From: Epiperipatus broadwayi
Lineage: Eukaryota > Onychophora > Udeonychophora > Euonychophora > Peripatidae
Reading direction: 5' to 3'
DNA: 64,000 nt
Assembly: GCA_028023455.1 (NCBI GenBank)
Contig: JAQFVV010000012.1
Location: 3,624,023 to 3,688,022 of the forward strand
The position numbers were made by a program, and so were the translations under genes. This document shows, piece after piece, positions 48,621 to 64,000 of this stretch (its first letter is position 1; every line of letters begins with the position of its first letter). The notes below the pieces were generated by a model. The model ran no database searches. It had not been told where the DNA came from and saw nothing but the letters and a program-made list of their open reading frames with translations.

Positions 48621-49550
48621 TGAATGCATAAAAACCCTAATACACTATAAAGCTATCAGTCTGCTTATAATGTGTGTATTACAAGAGTGTGGGATATTCT
48701 ACAATGAATTATATCTGAGAAATACAGTGAAGCTTTAAAGTTAATATTGATGTAGGTGGAAAAATAATTTCTAGATTTTGACTGAAAATACATAAAAAAT
48801 AATAAATTTTAGTATATAAATATAAAAGGATAAATTTTTAATATTTATAATTTTTGTCATCATTTCAGCACATATTTATAATGAATATATCTCTGACCCT
48901 GTCCCACCACTGTTTTACTTGGTTTTTTATCATGACCTCTTTAAAGTTAAATAAAACTAGTTCATGGCAGTATATGTTAATAATACAGGACGACTCATAT
49001 TAAAAAAATATCAGCAAAAAAAAAAATCTTTTTTCAAAGGCTTGTGGGGTATTAATTCAGTGAATGAAAATAATTGTCCTAATCGATCTCCTCAAATGTC
49101 TACAATATCTGTTTATCACATCTGAATTTTGATTTTCAAATAAATGTTTCAATATAATGCTATCACTAAATTTTTATGAATGTTATTTTGTCAAATTTTG
49201 CAATGACTGACGTTAATTATTTATGATTAGAATTTTTTGGAGTTTTTTTTTTTTTCTCAGATACATATAATCAACAAAAATACTAAATAGTGAAAAAATA
49301 TTGATAATTTTGAAATATTTCAATAGTAAAATTAAAGGTAAAAGTTAAAATAAAGAGCCATAGGCTCAATGTTCTTGAAAAAAAAACCATTTGTTTCTTT
49401 TCATCTGATGTGAAAAACACATTATATTACAATCATTTTTTTTTACTTTTTGCAATCAACTCATTAATAGGCATTAATCTTTACCTTCATCTAATAATAA
49501 TTGCAGTTGAATGATTAACTAAATCTGACTATTTGTGAAAAAAATTGATG
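48621..49550. other. Gene-free AT-rich stretch
   Basis: No motif-bearing frame or clear repeat. Confidence 0.5.
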
Positions 49551-49554
49551 ATTC

Positions 49555-49635
49555 CCATTATCTGGATTCAAACCCCAGTTCAGGTATAGAAAAGATAATG
49601 TCTAATCACTGTGTCATCACAGAGTACAAGGAAAT
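49555..49635 (-). mobile_element. Degenerate tRNA-derived SINE
   Basis: On the minus strand TGACACAGTGATTAGAC resembles a tRNA A box (TGGCACAGTGG) and GGTTTGAATCC is a near-consensus B box about 40 bases later. The end does not match the GATGCTATGACA family. It is probably an older, different SINE. Confidence 0.4.
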
Positions 49636-50031
49636 TGAACAACTAGATGTATTACCAGATTAGATCAGAATTCTTATTTGAGCCAGGGGTGCCATGGTTG
49701 AAATTATTCCATTTTGATCATAAAATAATACATTCTGCCTCTGTAATAAAATTCTGTCTTATATGAAAAACCAACATCAGTAGGAAGTAGACAATCTTCA
49801 TCATTTTATACAAGAATGTACTTTTGAGCAAATTGAAAAAACAAAAAACAAATGATGTGTCATTCAGAAGAAATGATGAGTTCTGGCTTAGCATGGAATG
49901 CATTTTGGAGATTGTTTCTCTTTTAATATATCTTTTCATGAGTTTTAAAAAGAATAAGGTTGTGTGAAGAATGTTAAGTATATTCATATGATTACCAGGA
50001 ATCAATATTGACTTCACAGCATCAAATTATG

Positions 50032-50033
50032 AT

Positions 50034-50075
<42 letters not shown>
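50032..50075. repeat. (AAT)n array
   Basis: About 14 uninterrupted AAT units. Confidence 0.85.
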
Positions 50076-50792
50076 CTTCTTCCTTATCCTATGATGAAAC
50101 TTAGAATTTATTTCCAATATTATAATATTTAGAATATAACTCAATGCCTTTATTTTTATTTCTAAAAAGATTGTATCTAAAATCATTTATAATTTGACAA
50201 TCAAGATTTTGATATCCATGAATTGAAATAAAATAATGTATCAAAAAAAAAAAGTTCTCATCAAGATAAATGATTTTTTCTAAAAGTTAATAGCATAATT
50301 TATTTGCATTCTTCTAAGTTGAGAATAATATATATTAATGGAACTAGGTGTTAGACACCCAAATTCCCAAAGTATTTTTATTAAAGTTTAAATTTCCCTA
50401 ATCAATGAATTAATAAAATGTAAATTATTAAATTATCAAGCATTTTTAATTTTTCACTTAATTTATTTATGCATAAATTTAATAAACAAATTGAATAACT
50501 TTTAACTTTATTGCATAAAAATTTTCTTTAAATCATGATTCATTCCAATTTTATCTTTATAATCTTTGTTAATTATTTATCTAACTTTTCTAGATGTTTT
50601 TAAATTTGTTTATAATTATTTTAAATCATTCAATACCTGAAACATTAAAAAGCAAATGATATCAAGATTTCTTTTGTGAGGTGAAGATTTTTGAAGCAGA
50701 CATTAATATTTTCAACAATGGTAAATAATGCCATCTAGTGATCATTTATTACCCAGTATCAACATAAACTTTGAGAATATAAATATTAGTAC
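50076..50792. other. Gene-free AT-rich stretch
   Basis: Nothing recognisable. Confidence 0.5.
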
Positions 50793-54780
<3,988 letters not shown>

Positions 54781-54885
54781 CAAGCATTGGTGGTCGAGAG
54801 GACAGCGACAGCTGCTTTACAGGCAGTTGTTCCGGGTTGGCGGGTTCGCTTTCCAGCTGATGCTATGACATATGGAGGGGGGAAT
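54781..54885 (+). mobile_element. tRNA-derived SINE
   Basis: The copy begins CAAGCATTGGTGGTCGAGAGGACAGCG, has GGCAGTTGTTCCGGGTTGGCGGGTTCGC (B box GGTTCGCTTTCC) and ends GCTGATGCTATGACATATGG. Flanking duplications are not clear and the tail is G-rich rather than poly(A). Confidence 0.7.
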
Positions 54886-55877
54886 ATTAACTGACTGACT
54901 CAATAAATAATATAAGTACTAAAATAAAAATAAAATTGACAACATTAATAATGTAAAAATACATATAAAGTAATAAAGAATGAATAGAAAAAACACTTAA
55001 AAGTAAAGTAAAAGCTTCTCCAGCATTGCTTCACAGAAGAGTAAAAAAAGATCACAACGCACCAAAAAAGTTTTGTACTAAAAGTTTTTATGGATTTTCT
55101 CTTTCTTTACTTTTAAGAATAACAAGAAACACAATTTCAGAATATTTCATTTCATGCTGCTTCAATTATTATAAGTTAATTCAGTGATAATAATATATCT
55201 AGGTTATAATATAACCAATATAATGCAAGTAGTTTCTGAATATTTATAGATTTCAATGAGAAATATGATTTTGCATTAACACATTAGAAATATCTTTATC
55301 TGTTTTATATTATTTAAGCTACTGATCTGAGATTAAATACAACATCAAAGTTTTGAACTTAAATCAGTTTGTTTATTCAAATATATAAATCTGATATAAA
55401 TAGGAAATTATATTTTGATGCCCTCAATTTTATATTAAACAATAATCACTTTCATCTTTATCAGTGATGATTCATATTAAACTGCATCACAAGAACTTTC
55501 TTACTTTAAACATTTATATTAGAAATGGTAGTTTTTTAAAAAGCTTAGAATCATACTTAAATAAATATACAATAAAATTGGTTTCTATAAATCTCAAGTT
55601 AAATAGCAAAAGAAAATAAATAAATAAAGGTTGAGTTATATCTTAGAAAAAATTCCACCTAGGATTTACTTATAATTTTATATTTTTTTCTCTTCTCCTT
55701 GGTTTCTTCACTTTTATCACTTTTCATAATGTGTATGTATCCTTTAAACTTTCTGGTATTAAATAAATCATTAATTTCTACATTAATAGACCCAAGTCAT
55801 ATCAATGATAAGCATGGACTTATAATTCATTAATCTAAACTCATATATTAATTGATAATCTCTCTTAAAATAATTTA

Positions 55878-55880
<3 letters not shown>
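54886..55880. other. Gene-free AT-rich stretch
   Basis: Nothing recognisable. Confidence 0.5.
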
Positions 55881-55928
<48 letters not shown>

Positions 55929-55975
55929 TTTTATTAAACCATATATATATATATATATATATGGTTTAATAAAAT
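55881..55975. repeat. (TA)n array followed by a palindrome
   Basis: A TA run (55881-55923) is followed by ATTTTATTAAACCATAT and, after more TA, its exact complement ATATGGTTTAATAAAAT. The whole unit at 55928-55974 can form one long hairpin. Confidence 0.75.
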
Positions 55976-56478
55976 AATTAAAAATATATTAATAATTTAG
56001 ATACATAAAATAAGTAATATAAAGTTATATGAAATAAACAAATCACAGTACAAATAATTTATAACAATGTTTTTTTCAATCCTCAAATGTTCATCCAATT
56101 TTAGCAGTAAACATATGATATTCATTCAATTAATTACTACCGTACAGTATCTATCTGTTATCTTTCTTCTTGGTATTCTTTTATGTATGCATTTGATATT
56201 TAATATAGTTATATAATGATAAGGATTGTAGATAGTGACAATGATGTTACCACAACAGAAATTATATCCTCTTATTCAAACAAATTTTTGAATAAAATAG
56301 CATGCATGTAAATTGCCAACATTGTCAATAATTATAACAATCATCATGATAGTAAATTATGTGACTAAACATTAAGTAAAATAACAGATCATAATATAAG
56401 ATTTAAATATAATTGTTGTTATTTTTTATTCTTTTCTGAGCCAACATATCTGGTAAAATGAAAATTCAGAAAACATAG
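55976..56478. other. Gene-free AT-rich stretch
   Basis: Nothing recognisable. Confidence 0.5.
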
Positions 56479-56955
56479 GGTTTTTTTTTAATATTTAACT
56501 TTATTATTGCTTAGAATACTTTCAATATGTTTTTATTACATCATATTCTTGGTATATAGTGGTGTGATTAAGTACTTCTTTATATCAATGTTTAATTAAC
56601 TGTTCACATATTTAGTTTTTAATTTAAAATTTAAATTTGAATATTCAAATAGCCTATTATTTTGAAATGGGTACACTTTTTTCTTTTTTGTTAATAGATC
56701 AAAGAAGCATGTGCAATAGCTAGTGACCATTTTCTATTAACAAAAAAATAGTGTATCGATTTTAAAAAAATAGGCTATTTGAATATTCAAATTTAAATTT
56801 TAAATTAAAATTGAATACATGAACAGTTAAACATTGATAAAACACTGATATAAAGAACCATTTAATCATGCCACTATATGCCATAAATATGATATAATAA
56901 GAATATTATTGAAAGCATGCTAGGCAGTATTAAAGCTAAATATTAAAAAAAAATC
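56479..56955. mobile_element. Large foldback element (MITE-like)
   Basis: Arms of more than 200 bases are inverted around 56705-56740. Matching landmarks include TTTTTTTTTAATATTTA at the outer left with TAAATATTAAAAAAAAA at the outer right, TATATAGTGGTGTGATTAAG with its complement, and the inner TTGAATATTCAAATAGCCTA. The spacer holds GCATGTGCAATAGCTAGTGACC. It has no coding capacity. Target duplications are hidden by the flanking homopolymers. Confidence 0.65.
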
Positions 56956-58089
56956 TTTTATGTGGTTATTTTCATTTTACCAAATTAAAAAATAAGCATA
57001 CACATATGAATTATCTCATAGCAGATTAAAATTTACATAGAATGACCTACACTTTCTCAAATGAAAATTCATTTATTTAGAAATGTATGTACTAATTAGA
57101 TAACTCTCTCAAAGGGATTTGTGTAAAAGAAAAGTTGATGCTCAGAATAGATCTGATAAAATTAAATGTAATACAATTGTTAACGCTTTAGCATTGTATT
57201 CACTAATTACCATTTTTCATCATTTATAAACATTTGTAGTCCTCCATTAGTTGCATATATGATGAATTAGAAAATTTTCATAAAATTCTCATCAAAAATC
57301 ATCAATTTACAATTAGGGGCACAATTAATTAATGTTTTTGGATTGTTTTTAATGGCAGTTTTCCTTTATTACAAAAATATTTTAATTTCATATATAATAT
57401 TCTCAACCATTGATTGGAGAGCCATCAAAAAATACCAACATGTTTTATTTTTCCTTGGTTAATACATAAAATGAAAGTCAAAAAATTATATGCACAATCA
57501 TGATTTTTTTTTAATATGAGATCTAAAAAAGTGCATAATGAAAGTTAAAATAATGATAAAATGGAATAACGAATGCATTTAAAGATTGAATTATTCCAAA
57601 ACTTTGCATTGAATTGAATTAATCACTTCCTCAAAACATTTTAAAATAAATACATTTTCGTACTTGTGCACTTTTTATCAATGATGATTAAATTTTAACT
57701 GAACAAAATTTCCATCTTTTAGTAAAGACTTTTTTTAATCTGTTAAATCATTTTATTTATAAAATATTAAATTCATCTGTAAAATCAGATTTTTCTTTGG
57801 TATAAAATTTAACTGTAATTTTTTACAAATTTAATTTAAAATCTTTAGAAATAATAGTCTTTCTCCACCAAAATTGTTCAAAACTATGAGAAACAATTTG
57901 CAATGCATCAAAAAATTTAACATCTACAAAGAAATAATATTATTAATAATACTTTTATAATAAGCATTATTATATCTTCATATAAAAAAGTGGTATTATT
58001 TTATCAAACATTGTACTATCCCTGAAACATCATATATAAGAAATTTAACCAAAATTAATAATATAGATAATAAGAAATATGATTTTCCT
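56956..58089. other. Gene-free AT-rich stretch
   Basis: Nothing recognisable. Confidence 0.5.
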
Positions 58090-58405
58090 TTTATTGTTAT
58101 CTTTTTCATTTGCAATATTAAATCATGTATATATAGTCTTAATTTCAATTATAATAATGTAAAAATATTGCAAATTGAAAGAGATACCAATAAAAGGAAA
58201 ATAAAGGAAGCTATATATAAATACAAGCAGGGCTTAATCAATAAGCAGGCAGCAAACATTAAGATCACATAATTATGGGAAGGTTAACCTTTCAAAGTAT
58301 TAGTTGACAAAGACTACAATGATAGTCAAAAGCTCTACTAAATGACAATTATATTTTTTGTATTTTTCAAAATTTTTGATTACTGTATTAAATATTAATT
58401 TAATT
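58090..58405 (+). pseudogene. PLE 3' end fragment
   Basis: This piece is closely similar to 60850-61145. It would encode the last part of a GIY-YIG protein: YNNVKILQIERDTNKRKIKEA and KQGLINKQAANIKI before a stop near 58270, followed by a shared 3' untranslated part (CCTTTCAAAGTATTAGTTGACAAA). Everything upstream is missing. Confidence 0.7.
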
Positions 58406-58669
58406 CTCAGATTTTGTATATTGCTTTGAAGAAATGATTTATAATATTATTACACATATATATCAATGGAATTTAATATCAGAAATAAAACATGGATTAT
58501 CAAAGAATGAAGAAAGATGACTTTCAACATCTTTCAAAATAATTAACTTAAAGTGCAGATTGCAGTTTATAACTGTAAATTATTAAAACTGTATCTGAAT
58601 TGTTGTCAAATAAAAGTTAATAGATCTTGCAAGTTGTTTATAAATATATGCTATATAAAAATGATTGTA

Positions 58670-58769
58670 CTCAAGCATTGGTGGTCAAGAGGTCAGCACA
58701 GATTCCTTACATGCAGTTGTCCCAGGTTTGCAGGTTCGCTTCCCAGATGATGCTTTGACACATGAAGAA
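58670..58769 (+). mobile_element. tRNA-derived SINE with imperfect 13-bp duplication
   Basis: The flanks AAAAATGATTGTA (58657-58669) and AAAAATGCTTGTA (58770-58782) differ at one base. The body has TCAAGCATTGGTGGTCAAGAGGTCAGC, a B box GGTTCGCTTCCC and ends GATGATGCTTTGACACATG. Confidence 0.75.
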
Positions 58770-58789
58770 AAAAATGCTTGTATTATGTA

Positions 58790-61145
58790 GTATAATTTTT
58801 ACCTGTAAATATTTGATATTTGATAAAATGCAATATTTAAAAAGTTTAAATCATTTAATTGATTTGCATAATCAAGATGACTGGTTTAATTTTAAAAGTA
58901 ATTGTCAAGTGTCATTTGATCGATATGATGGAAATACCTGTAGGAAATTTTATACAAAAATTAACTTTTTGTATGAGGAAGGCTTCAAAAATCAGCCTCT
59001 AGATAATAATTACATTAATTTATCTGGTGTGGATTTCGATTTTCAACAAAAACATGTATTAAATCTTGGTGCAAAATATGTTGGTGGCTAATGGGAATAT
59101 AGTGACCTACAATTGAAATTGCTATAGAAAATTCCTTATGCATAATTAAATGTGATTTAAAAGTTTGTAAGGATTTAGTAAAAAAGTAAAAGAAATTTTT
59201 TTTAATTATACAATGAATTATGATTAGAACATACAAATATCTAAATATAAAAAATTTACATCTGATAATAATCTAGTTTGTATAAAGAAGGATAAAGGTC
59301 TAAGAAAGTGTTTATTACTAAAATCTGATTATGAAGATAAAGTTATTACTCAAATGAATAATCTTAATTTTATAAAAGTTAGTAAATCCATCAATTATTT
59401 TATATAGTGCAATGTTTATAAACTGTAATATTTAAACAGCATTAAACTGTTGCACATGGTCATTTATAGTTAAAATCTGCAAAGTGCATGTGCAACAGTT
59501 TAATGCTGTTTAAATATAAAAGTTAGTAAAGTAAATATAGAATATTTACATATTCAATTTATCAATAATATTTTAAGAAAAGCAAAAAATAATGTGATTG
59601 ACAATTCTACTTACTATAAGATGTATCCTTCTGCAGTAATATATCCCAAGATCTTTTCAAATAGAAAACTGTATAAAGAGAATGAACCATTATGGTTAAT
59701 GGTCAATTTTGGGGAGGGGGGCATTTTATTTTAAAACGTGTCAATTGAGAAAATGCTACAAGAAATTTTTGGTTTTGGTAAATATACAATATGTTCATCA
59801 TTTGATTTTGTTAGTAAAATCTGTGACATTAACAATGATATTAATGATGTAATATGCACTTTAGATGTGAGTGAAATGTATGGTTCAATTGACTGAATGG
59901 TGTCTATAGAAATTATTTTTAACACATTAAATTTAAAAAATGTTAATGTGAAAATAATAAAATTTATAGTCAAAACATTAAGCTTTATTGATAAAATTTT
60001 ATGCAGTTTTTAAAAAAGATTTGTATAAAATGAGTAATGGCTGATCAATAGGTCTGCCTACAGTTGCCCAAAATTGTAATTTTGTAATTTCTACATACGA
60101 GGAAAGTATTTTGAAAACAGAATGTAATCAAAAAAAAATTACTTTATATTATCACTATGTCAATGATGTCAATGATGTTTTTGTTTGTAGCAAGTCAAAT
60201 ACAAGTAAACAATTGTTTAAAGAATTAAATAATAAAAATGACTTAAAATGGATCAAAATAGATAAAAATTTAAGGTGCATTCAGTTTTTCAATCTTAAGA
60301 TAAGTAGAAACAGATGTAAGCTAGATTACTGTATGACTATTAAACCAATAGCGACAAGAGGTTATATTCCATATAAATCCGGAGTACCAATGTCAAATAA
60401 AATGGCAGATTTGAAGTCCTTATTTAGAAATGATAATTTTTGTAAATATGCATCGGATAAAGCCAAAAATATTGAAATTTATTTTAATGATTTGTTAAAT
60501 GTTAGTTATAATTACAATCATATTTATATACTATTAAAAATTTTAATATGAAATATAAAAATATTAATAAGAATGATTCTTCTACTCATAATGAAAATTT
60601 ATAAAAGTATATGTGACATTGCATTTTATGCACCTCCTACATTAAATAAATTAATAAATAACTCTAAAGAGAAAACCATGTTTATAAATAAAAATTGCAT
60701 CATTTATGAATGGATATGTAGGTGTGATAGTGGATATATGGGAATCAAGAGATACATTGGAGAAAAAAACTAAAGAACACTTGCTTTTATTAAAAAAGGT
60801 TCAAAATATAAAACAAAATTGCAAAGGTAATAATAATAAATCAGCTTCCATTTTTATGACCATAATAAATCATATATATATGGTTTTAATATCAATTATA
60901 ATAATGTAAAAATATTGCATGATAACAATAAAAGGAAAATAAAGGAAGCTGTGCTAATATATGAATACAAGCAGGACTTAATAGGTAGGCAGTAAATGTT
61001 AAAATCACAGAATTATGAAAAAGTTAGCCTTTCAAAGTATTAGTTGACAAAAACTATGAGGATAGCTGAAAGCACTCCTAAGTGATGATTATATTTTTTG
61101 TACTTTTTAAAAAATTTTGATTACTGTATTTACTAATCTTTAATT
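58790..61145 (+). pseudogene. Nearly complete but decayed Penelope-like element
   Basis: Parts appear in PLE order across several frames. 58762-59091 carries the pre-RT region with NLSGVDFDFQQKHVLNLG. KKDKG follows near 59287. TYYKMYPSAVIYPKIF (about 59610) corresponds to the PLE PKIHK region. CTLDVSEMYGSID (about 59855) is motif A with its aspartate. SIGLP near 60048 is motif B. YVNDVNDVFV (60160) stands where YxDD is expected, apparently with a small duplication. A GVPMSNKMADLKSLF segment follows. CIIYEWICRCDSGYMG (60697-60747) is the GIY-YIG start, and KILHDNNKRKIKEA is in the tail. Several stops and frameshifts rule out function. A hairpin element (59387-59514) interrupts it. Confidence 0.8.
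59387..59514. mobile_element. Short hairpin element with 16-bp target duplication
   Basis: TATAAAAGTTAGTAAA flanks the insertion exactly (59371-59386 and 59515-59530). The 128-base insert starts TCCATCAATTATTTTATATAG and contains the inverted arms TTTAAACAGCATTAAACTGT and its complement, with GTTGCACATG continuing the stem. It shares both ends, including the unpaired leader TCAATTATTTTATATAGYGCAATG, with the element at 4405-4759 in opposite orientation. Removing the insert and one duplicate restores a continuous reading frame of the surrounding PLE, which confirms the boundaries. Confidence 0.75.
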
Positions 61146-61157
61146 TTATGATTCCAT

Positions 61158-61311
61158 ATATATATATATATGAAATAATGCTTAAAGCTAAAGGGGATAG
61201 AATGTAACCATTAGAAACCAGTCAACATCTAGGAGAGAGTTGCTTTGACAATGATGAGAAATATTGATTACTATCTATGTTGGCATGTTTAGGTGTTGAC
61301 TGGTTTCTAAT

Positions 61312-61357
<46 letters not shown>
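61158..61357. repeat. 23-bp inverted repeat between TA arrays
   Basis: CCATTAGAAACCAGTCAACATCT (61208-61230, split here only by counting) pairs with 61291-61313 with one mismatch around a 60-base loop. TA runs lie on both sides (61158-61170 and 61314-61357). It may be a small DNA-transposon relic or the end of a larger element. Confidence 0.55.
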
Positions 61358-61359
<2 letters not shown>

Positions 61360-62759
61360 CTTTAATTTATGCCAATTTGTTAATAAATTTTGAAGTAATT
61401 TAAACCAAATAAACTTTCTTGATTATCATTCAATTTTACAATGCAAGTTTATTAGTTAATCATATTTGGATGAAATGATATTCACTAATTGTTTATATTA
61501 GATAATTCATTAGAAGTAGTTACAAAATAAATTAGAAATCAAAACAACAAAATAGGTATGAAAGTATAATTGTGTATCATGTTCTTTGTATTGAATTTAA
61601 TGTTTATTATCTGTCCAGGTATAGATTTTTATACAGTAATAAATTAATTGATTTGATACTCTTAAATATTTAATAAGTAATTAGAAGCTTATTAATTATT
61701 TTTTAGTAACAAGTAACAGTTATATTAAGATAGAAACTGCATATGAAATGATTTGATGATTGATAAAAGTACTAATATAATAATCATTTAAGATGAGTAA
61801 AGATAATTGCAAATAATTTTTCACATATTTTATTTTAAATCAGTATTGATTAAAGAAAATATTATATTAAGTCAATGTACAGTCATAAAGATTGTAAACT
61901 TATTCAGTTAGAGATCTGGTAATAGTAATATATTTTATTCTGGTACAAATTAGAGTGATCTGCTTTAATTGTATTTAAGATTCATTGATGTGAATTGTAA
62001 ATTCAGTTTAAATATTAAATTTAATATCATTATTTGTTTATATAAAAACTAAAATCTTTCATATGCTTTGATAGTGATAGTCTAAAGTTATAACAAATTT
62101 AGTATTATTAAACTTAAGAGTAATCACATATGATTTCTCCATAACATTTGAATAAATATCAAATAAAAATCTGTTATTTATTTTATATATTGTTATGATT
62201 GGATACCTAAAACTTTATGGTTATTTAATATGATGACCTTATTTTATAATATTTTAAGTTGATGAAAATGAAAAAATATGTTTGGTTAATTGATTTTGTA
62301 TTGTGTTAGATATTATTGATATTGCTAACTTATAGAGCATATTAAGATTTTTGTTTTATGCATTCATGAATTATTTTGTTTAAATATAAATATAAATGAT
62401 GTTTAACTTTTGAAACAAGTTTGTATTATTATAAACAGTGTGTTGATTCATAAGGAATATTAAAATATATATCTATATAATTATTTGTCACTATTTTTAT
62501 TCTATTATAATAGATTTATATAATATGCACATACTGTTATTTCTAAGATAATGATATTTAGTTTTACTGCTTTATCTTTGGCTTATTGCAAATAAAGCTC
62601 ATATTTTAGGGTAGTTGGAAATAATGTTTTTGCTTGTTTTCTATTCATTCTAAATGCTATTTGAATTCATGGAGCTACAATAATGATTATTATTATTGTT
62701 TTATTGACTTAAGCATTAGAATGTTATTCATTTATTAATATTTACCTTAGCTTGGTTTA
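61358..62759. other. Gene-free AT-rich stretch
   Basis: Nothing recognisable. Confidence 0.5.
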
Positions 62760-63175
62760 TTATTTTCATTTTGTTATAAATGACACTAGATTTCACAGGC
62801 ATTAATAAATTAAGATTGTTTTTCTTTGATTCATATTTTTATTCTGTTACAAATGGCGATCAATAATTAGGCTATGACTTAGGATACATTATGACCCATA
62901 ATTTTATTCTGTTATAAATGATGTTCAACTTCAAAATATATTTTTATTTAGTTGCAAATGATGACCAATGATGAGGATATATTTTCATTCAGATTATAAT
63001 AAAGGTTTTATTTCCTATGATTATTATAGTTAATTAATTACAAATGATCCCGAATCTGTGAGGCATTAAAAGAGGAGCATACCCTCATCTTTATTCTGTT
63101 ACAAATGGTACACAATTTGTGGGCATTATCAAACTGAGATCATTTTTTCATGTCACACATATTTATTCTGTTAAT
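62760..63175 (+). repeat. Degenerate tandem repeat with TTCTGTTAYAAATG core
   Basis: Variants of TTATTCTGTTACAAATG recur at about 62769, 62840, 62909, 62948, 63091 and 63164, each followed by a short variable segment often containing ATCAA or ACAAT and a GGCATTA. The parts beginning at 62769 and 63091 match over some 50 bases. Spacing is irregular (roughly 40 to 140 bases), so some units are probably lost. Confidence 0.5.
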
Positions 63176-64000
63176 GCACACACTCCTTATATATCTGTAT
63201 ATACATAGTCATTATAAAATGACCACTTCAATATACACAACTCCTATAAATACTTAAACACATTGTATTATATTATCTAACTTAACATCAAGAAAGAAAC
63301 AAGAAAAATATTCAAATTTATTATACTGTATTTTAATTTTTATTTGGTAAGTGATTTTGCAATCAGTGTAAGTAATCAACAAATAGATCTTCATATTAGT
63401 TTTAGGCTATTGACTTTTATCAATAGAAATAATTATTTGCACTGCTATTAGTGACATATAGCACCAAAATAGTTTGGGGTCTACTTAGCGTATCAGATGG
63501 CACCAAGTGATAGTTTATGGGTAAAAAAGTAATGTGAGTCATAATCTATAAGTATAAACTAAATGAGCCTTTGTGATACGATGTTTATAATACTGAAAAT
63601 TTTAAAAATTATAAAATGACAAAATTAAACATTTTATGCTTATAAGAAATATATATATATATATTTTTATATTTATAACTCCATTTGAAATAATAGCAAG
63701 AAAAAATATATTAATCACGTGACTTGCTTTTTGTAAAGGAATTTTTTTTTAAAACTACAATTACTTTTCCAACATTATTAATATTAATTTTTCTTTATTC
63801 ATTATAAATTTATTGTAAAAAAAATTCAATCTTCAAATAATTATTTTATATTTGATTTTGAAAAATCAATATACTCCAATTAAGTAATAATGATTGCCAA
63901 TAAGATTTGGTTATTATTTTAATAAATTAGTTTATATTCACATAATAAAAAAGATAGCTTAATTAGTAAAGATTTATAAATTTGCTTTAACACGAATTTT
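63176..64000. other. Gene-free AT-rich stretch
   Basis: A short TA run lies near 63650-63664. Nothing else is seen. Confidence 0.5.

Overview
The window is very AT-rich (by eye more than three quarters A+T), full of simple repeats, and has no long open frame that looks like a host gene. The only long frames belong to retroelements. The mixture of an RTE-type LINE, Penelope-like elements (PLEs) with a GIY-YIG domain, hammerhead-ribozyme repeats, tRNA-derived SINEs and long-LTR elements points to a metazoan, most likely an invertebrate. I cannot name the phylum. This is an intergenic or intronic transposon graveyard with a few fairly young insertions.

Layout. 1-891 is the tail of an element ending GGGCACG against a (TA)n run. 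893-3359 is AT-rich with a decayed LINE trace near 1600-1930. 3360-4300 holds hammerhead-ribozyme repeats in the order minus, minus, plus. 4405-4759 is a hairpin element with a 14-bp target duplication. 5789-20690 is a chain of insertions separated by (TA)n arrays: a candidate element at 6011-11418, an LTR retrotransposon at 11451-17318, a truncated PLE at 17342-18510 and a solo-LTR-like element at 18527-20679. 23041-23280 is a foldback built from the ribozyme family. 23707-24588 is an internally deleted RTE copy. 28217-30460 is another (TA)n-bounded solo-LTR-like element. 33786-37168 is an inverted-repeat element with hammerhead-like cores, and a nearly complete RTE element (34037-36974) sits inside it. 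41034-42030 is a 5'-truncated RTE on the minus strand. 43788-44098 is a further hammerhead repeat. 44294-48548 is a 4.3-kb (TA)n-bounded element. 50793-51056 is an 88-unit AAT array. 56479-56955 is a large foldback. 58090-61145 holds two PLE remnants, a SINE and a hairpin element. 62760-63175 is a degenerate tandem repeat.

How the parts fit. RTE and PLE supply reverse transcriptases. The SINEs carry 13-15 bp target duplications, and the hairpin elements 14-16 bp. The ribozyme repeats resemble the short non-autonomous retrozymes thought to depend on PLEs. The LTR-type elements recurrently abut (TA)n arrays with termini like TGTRCC and GGYACA, so the arrays look like landing sites. All functional statements rest on motif reading. 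No alignment or search was run.
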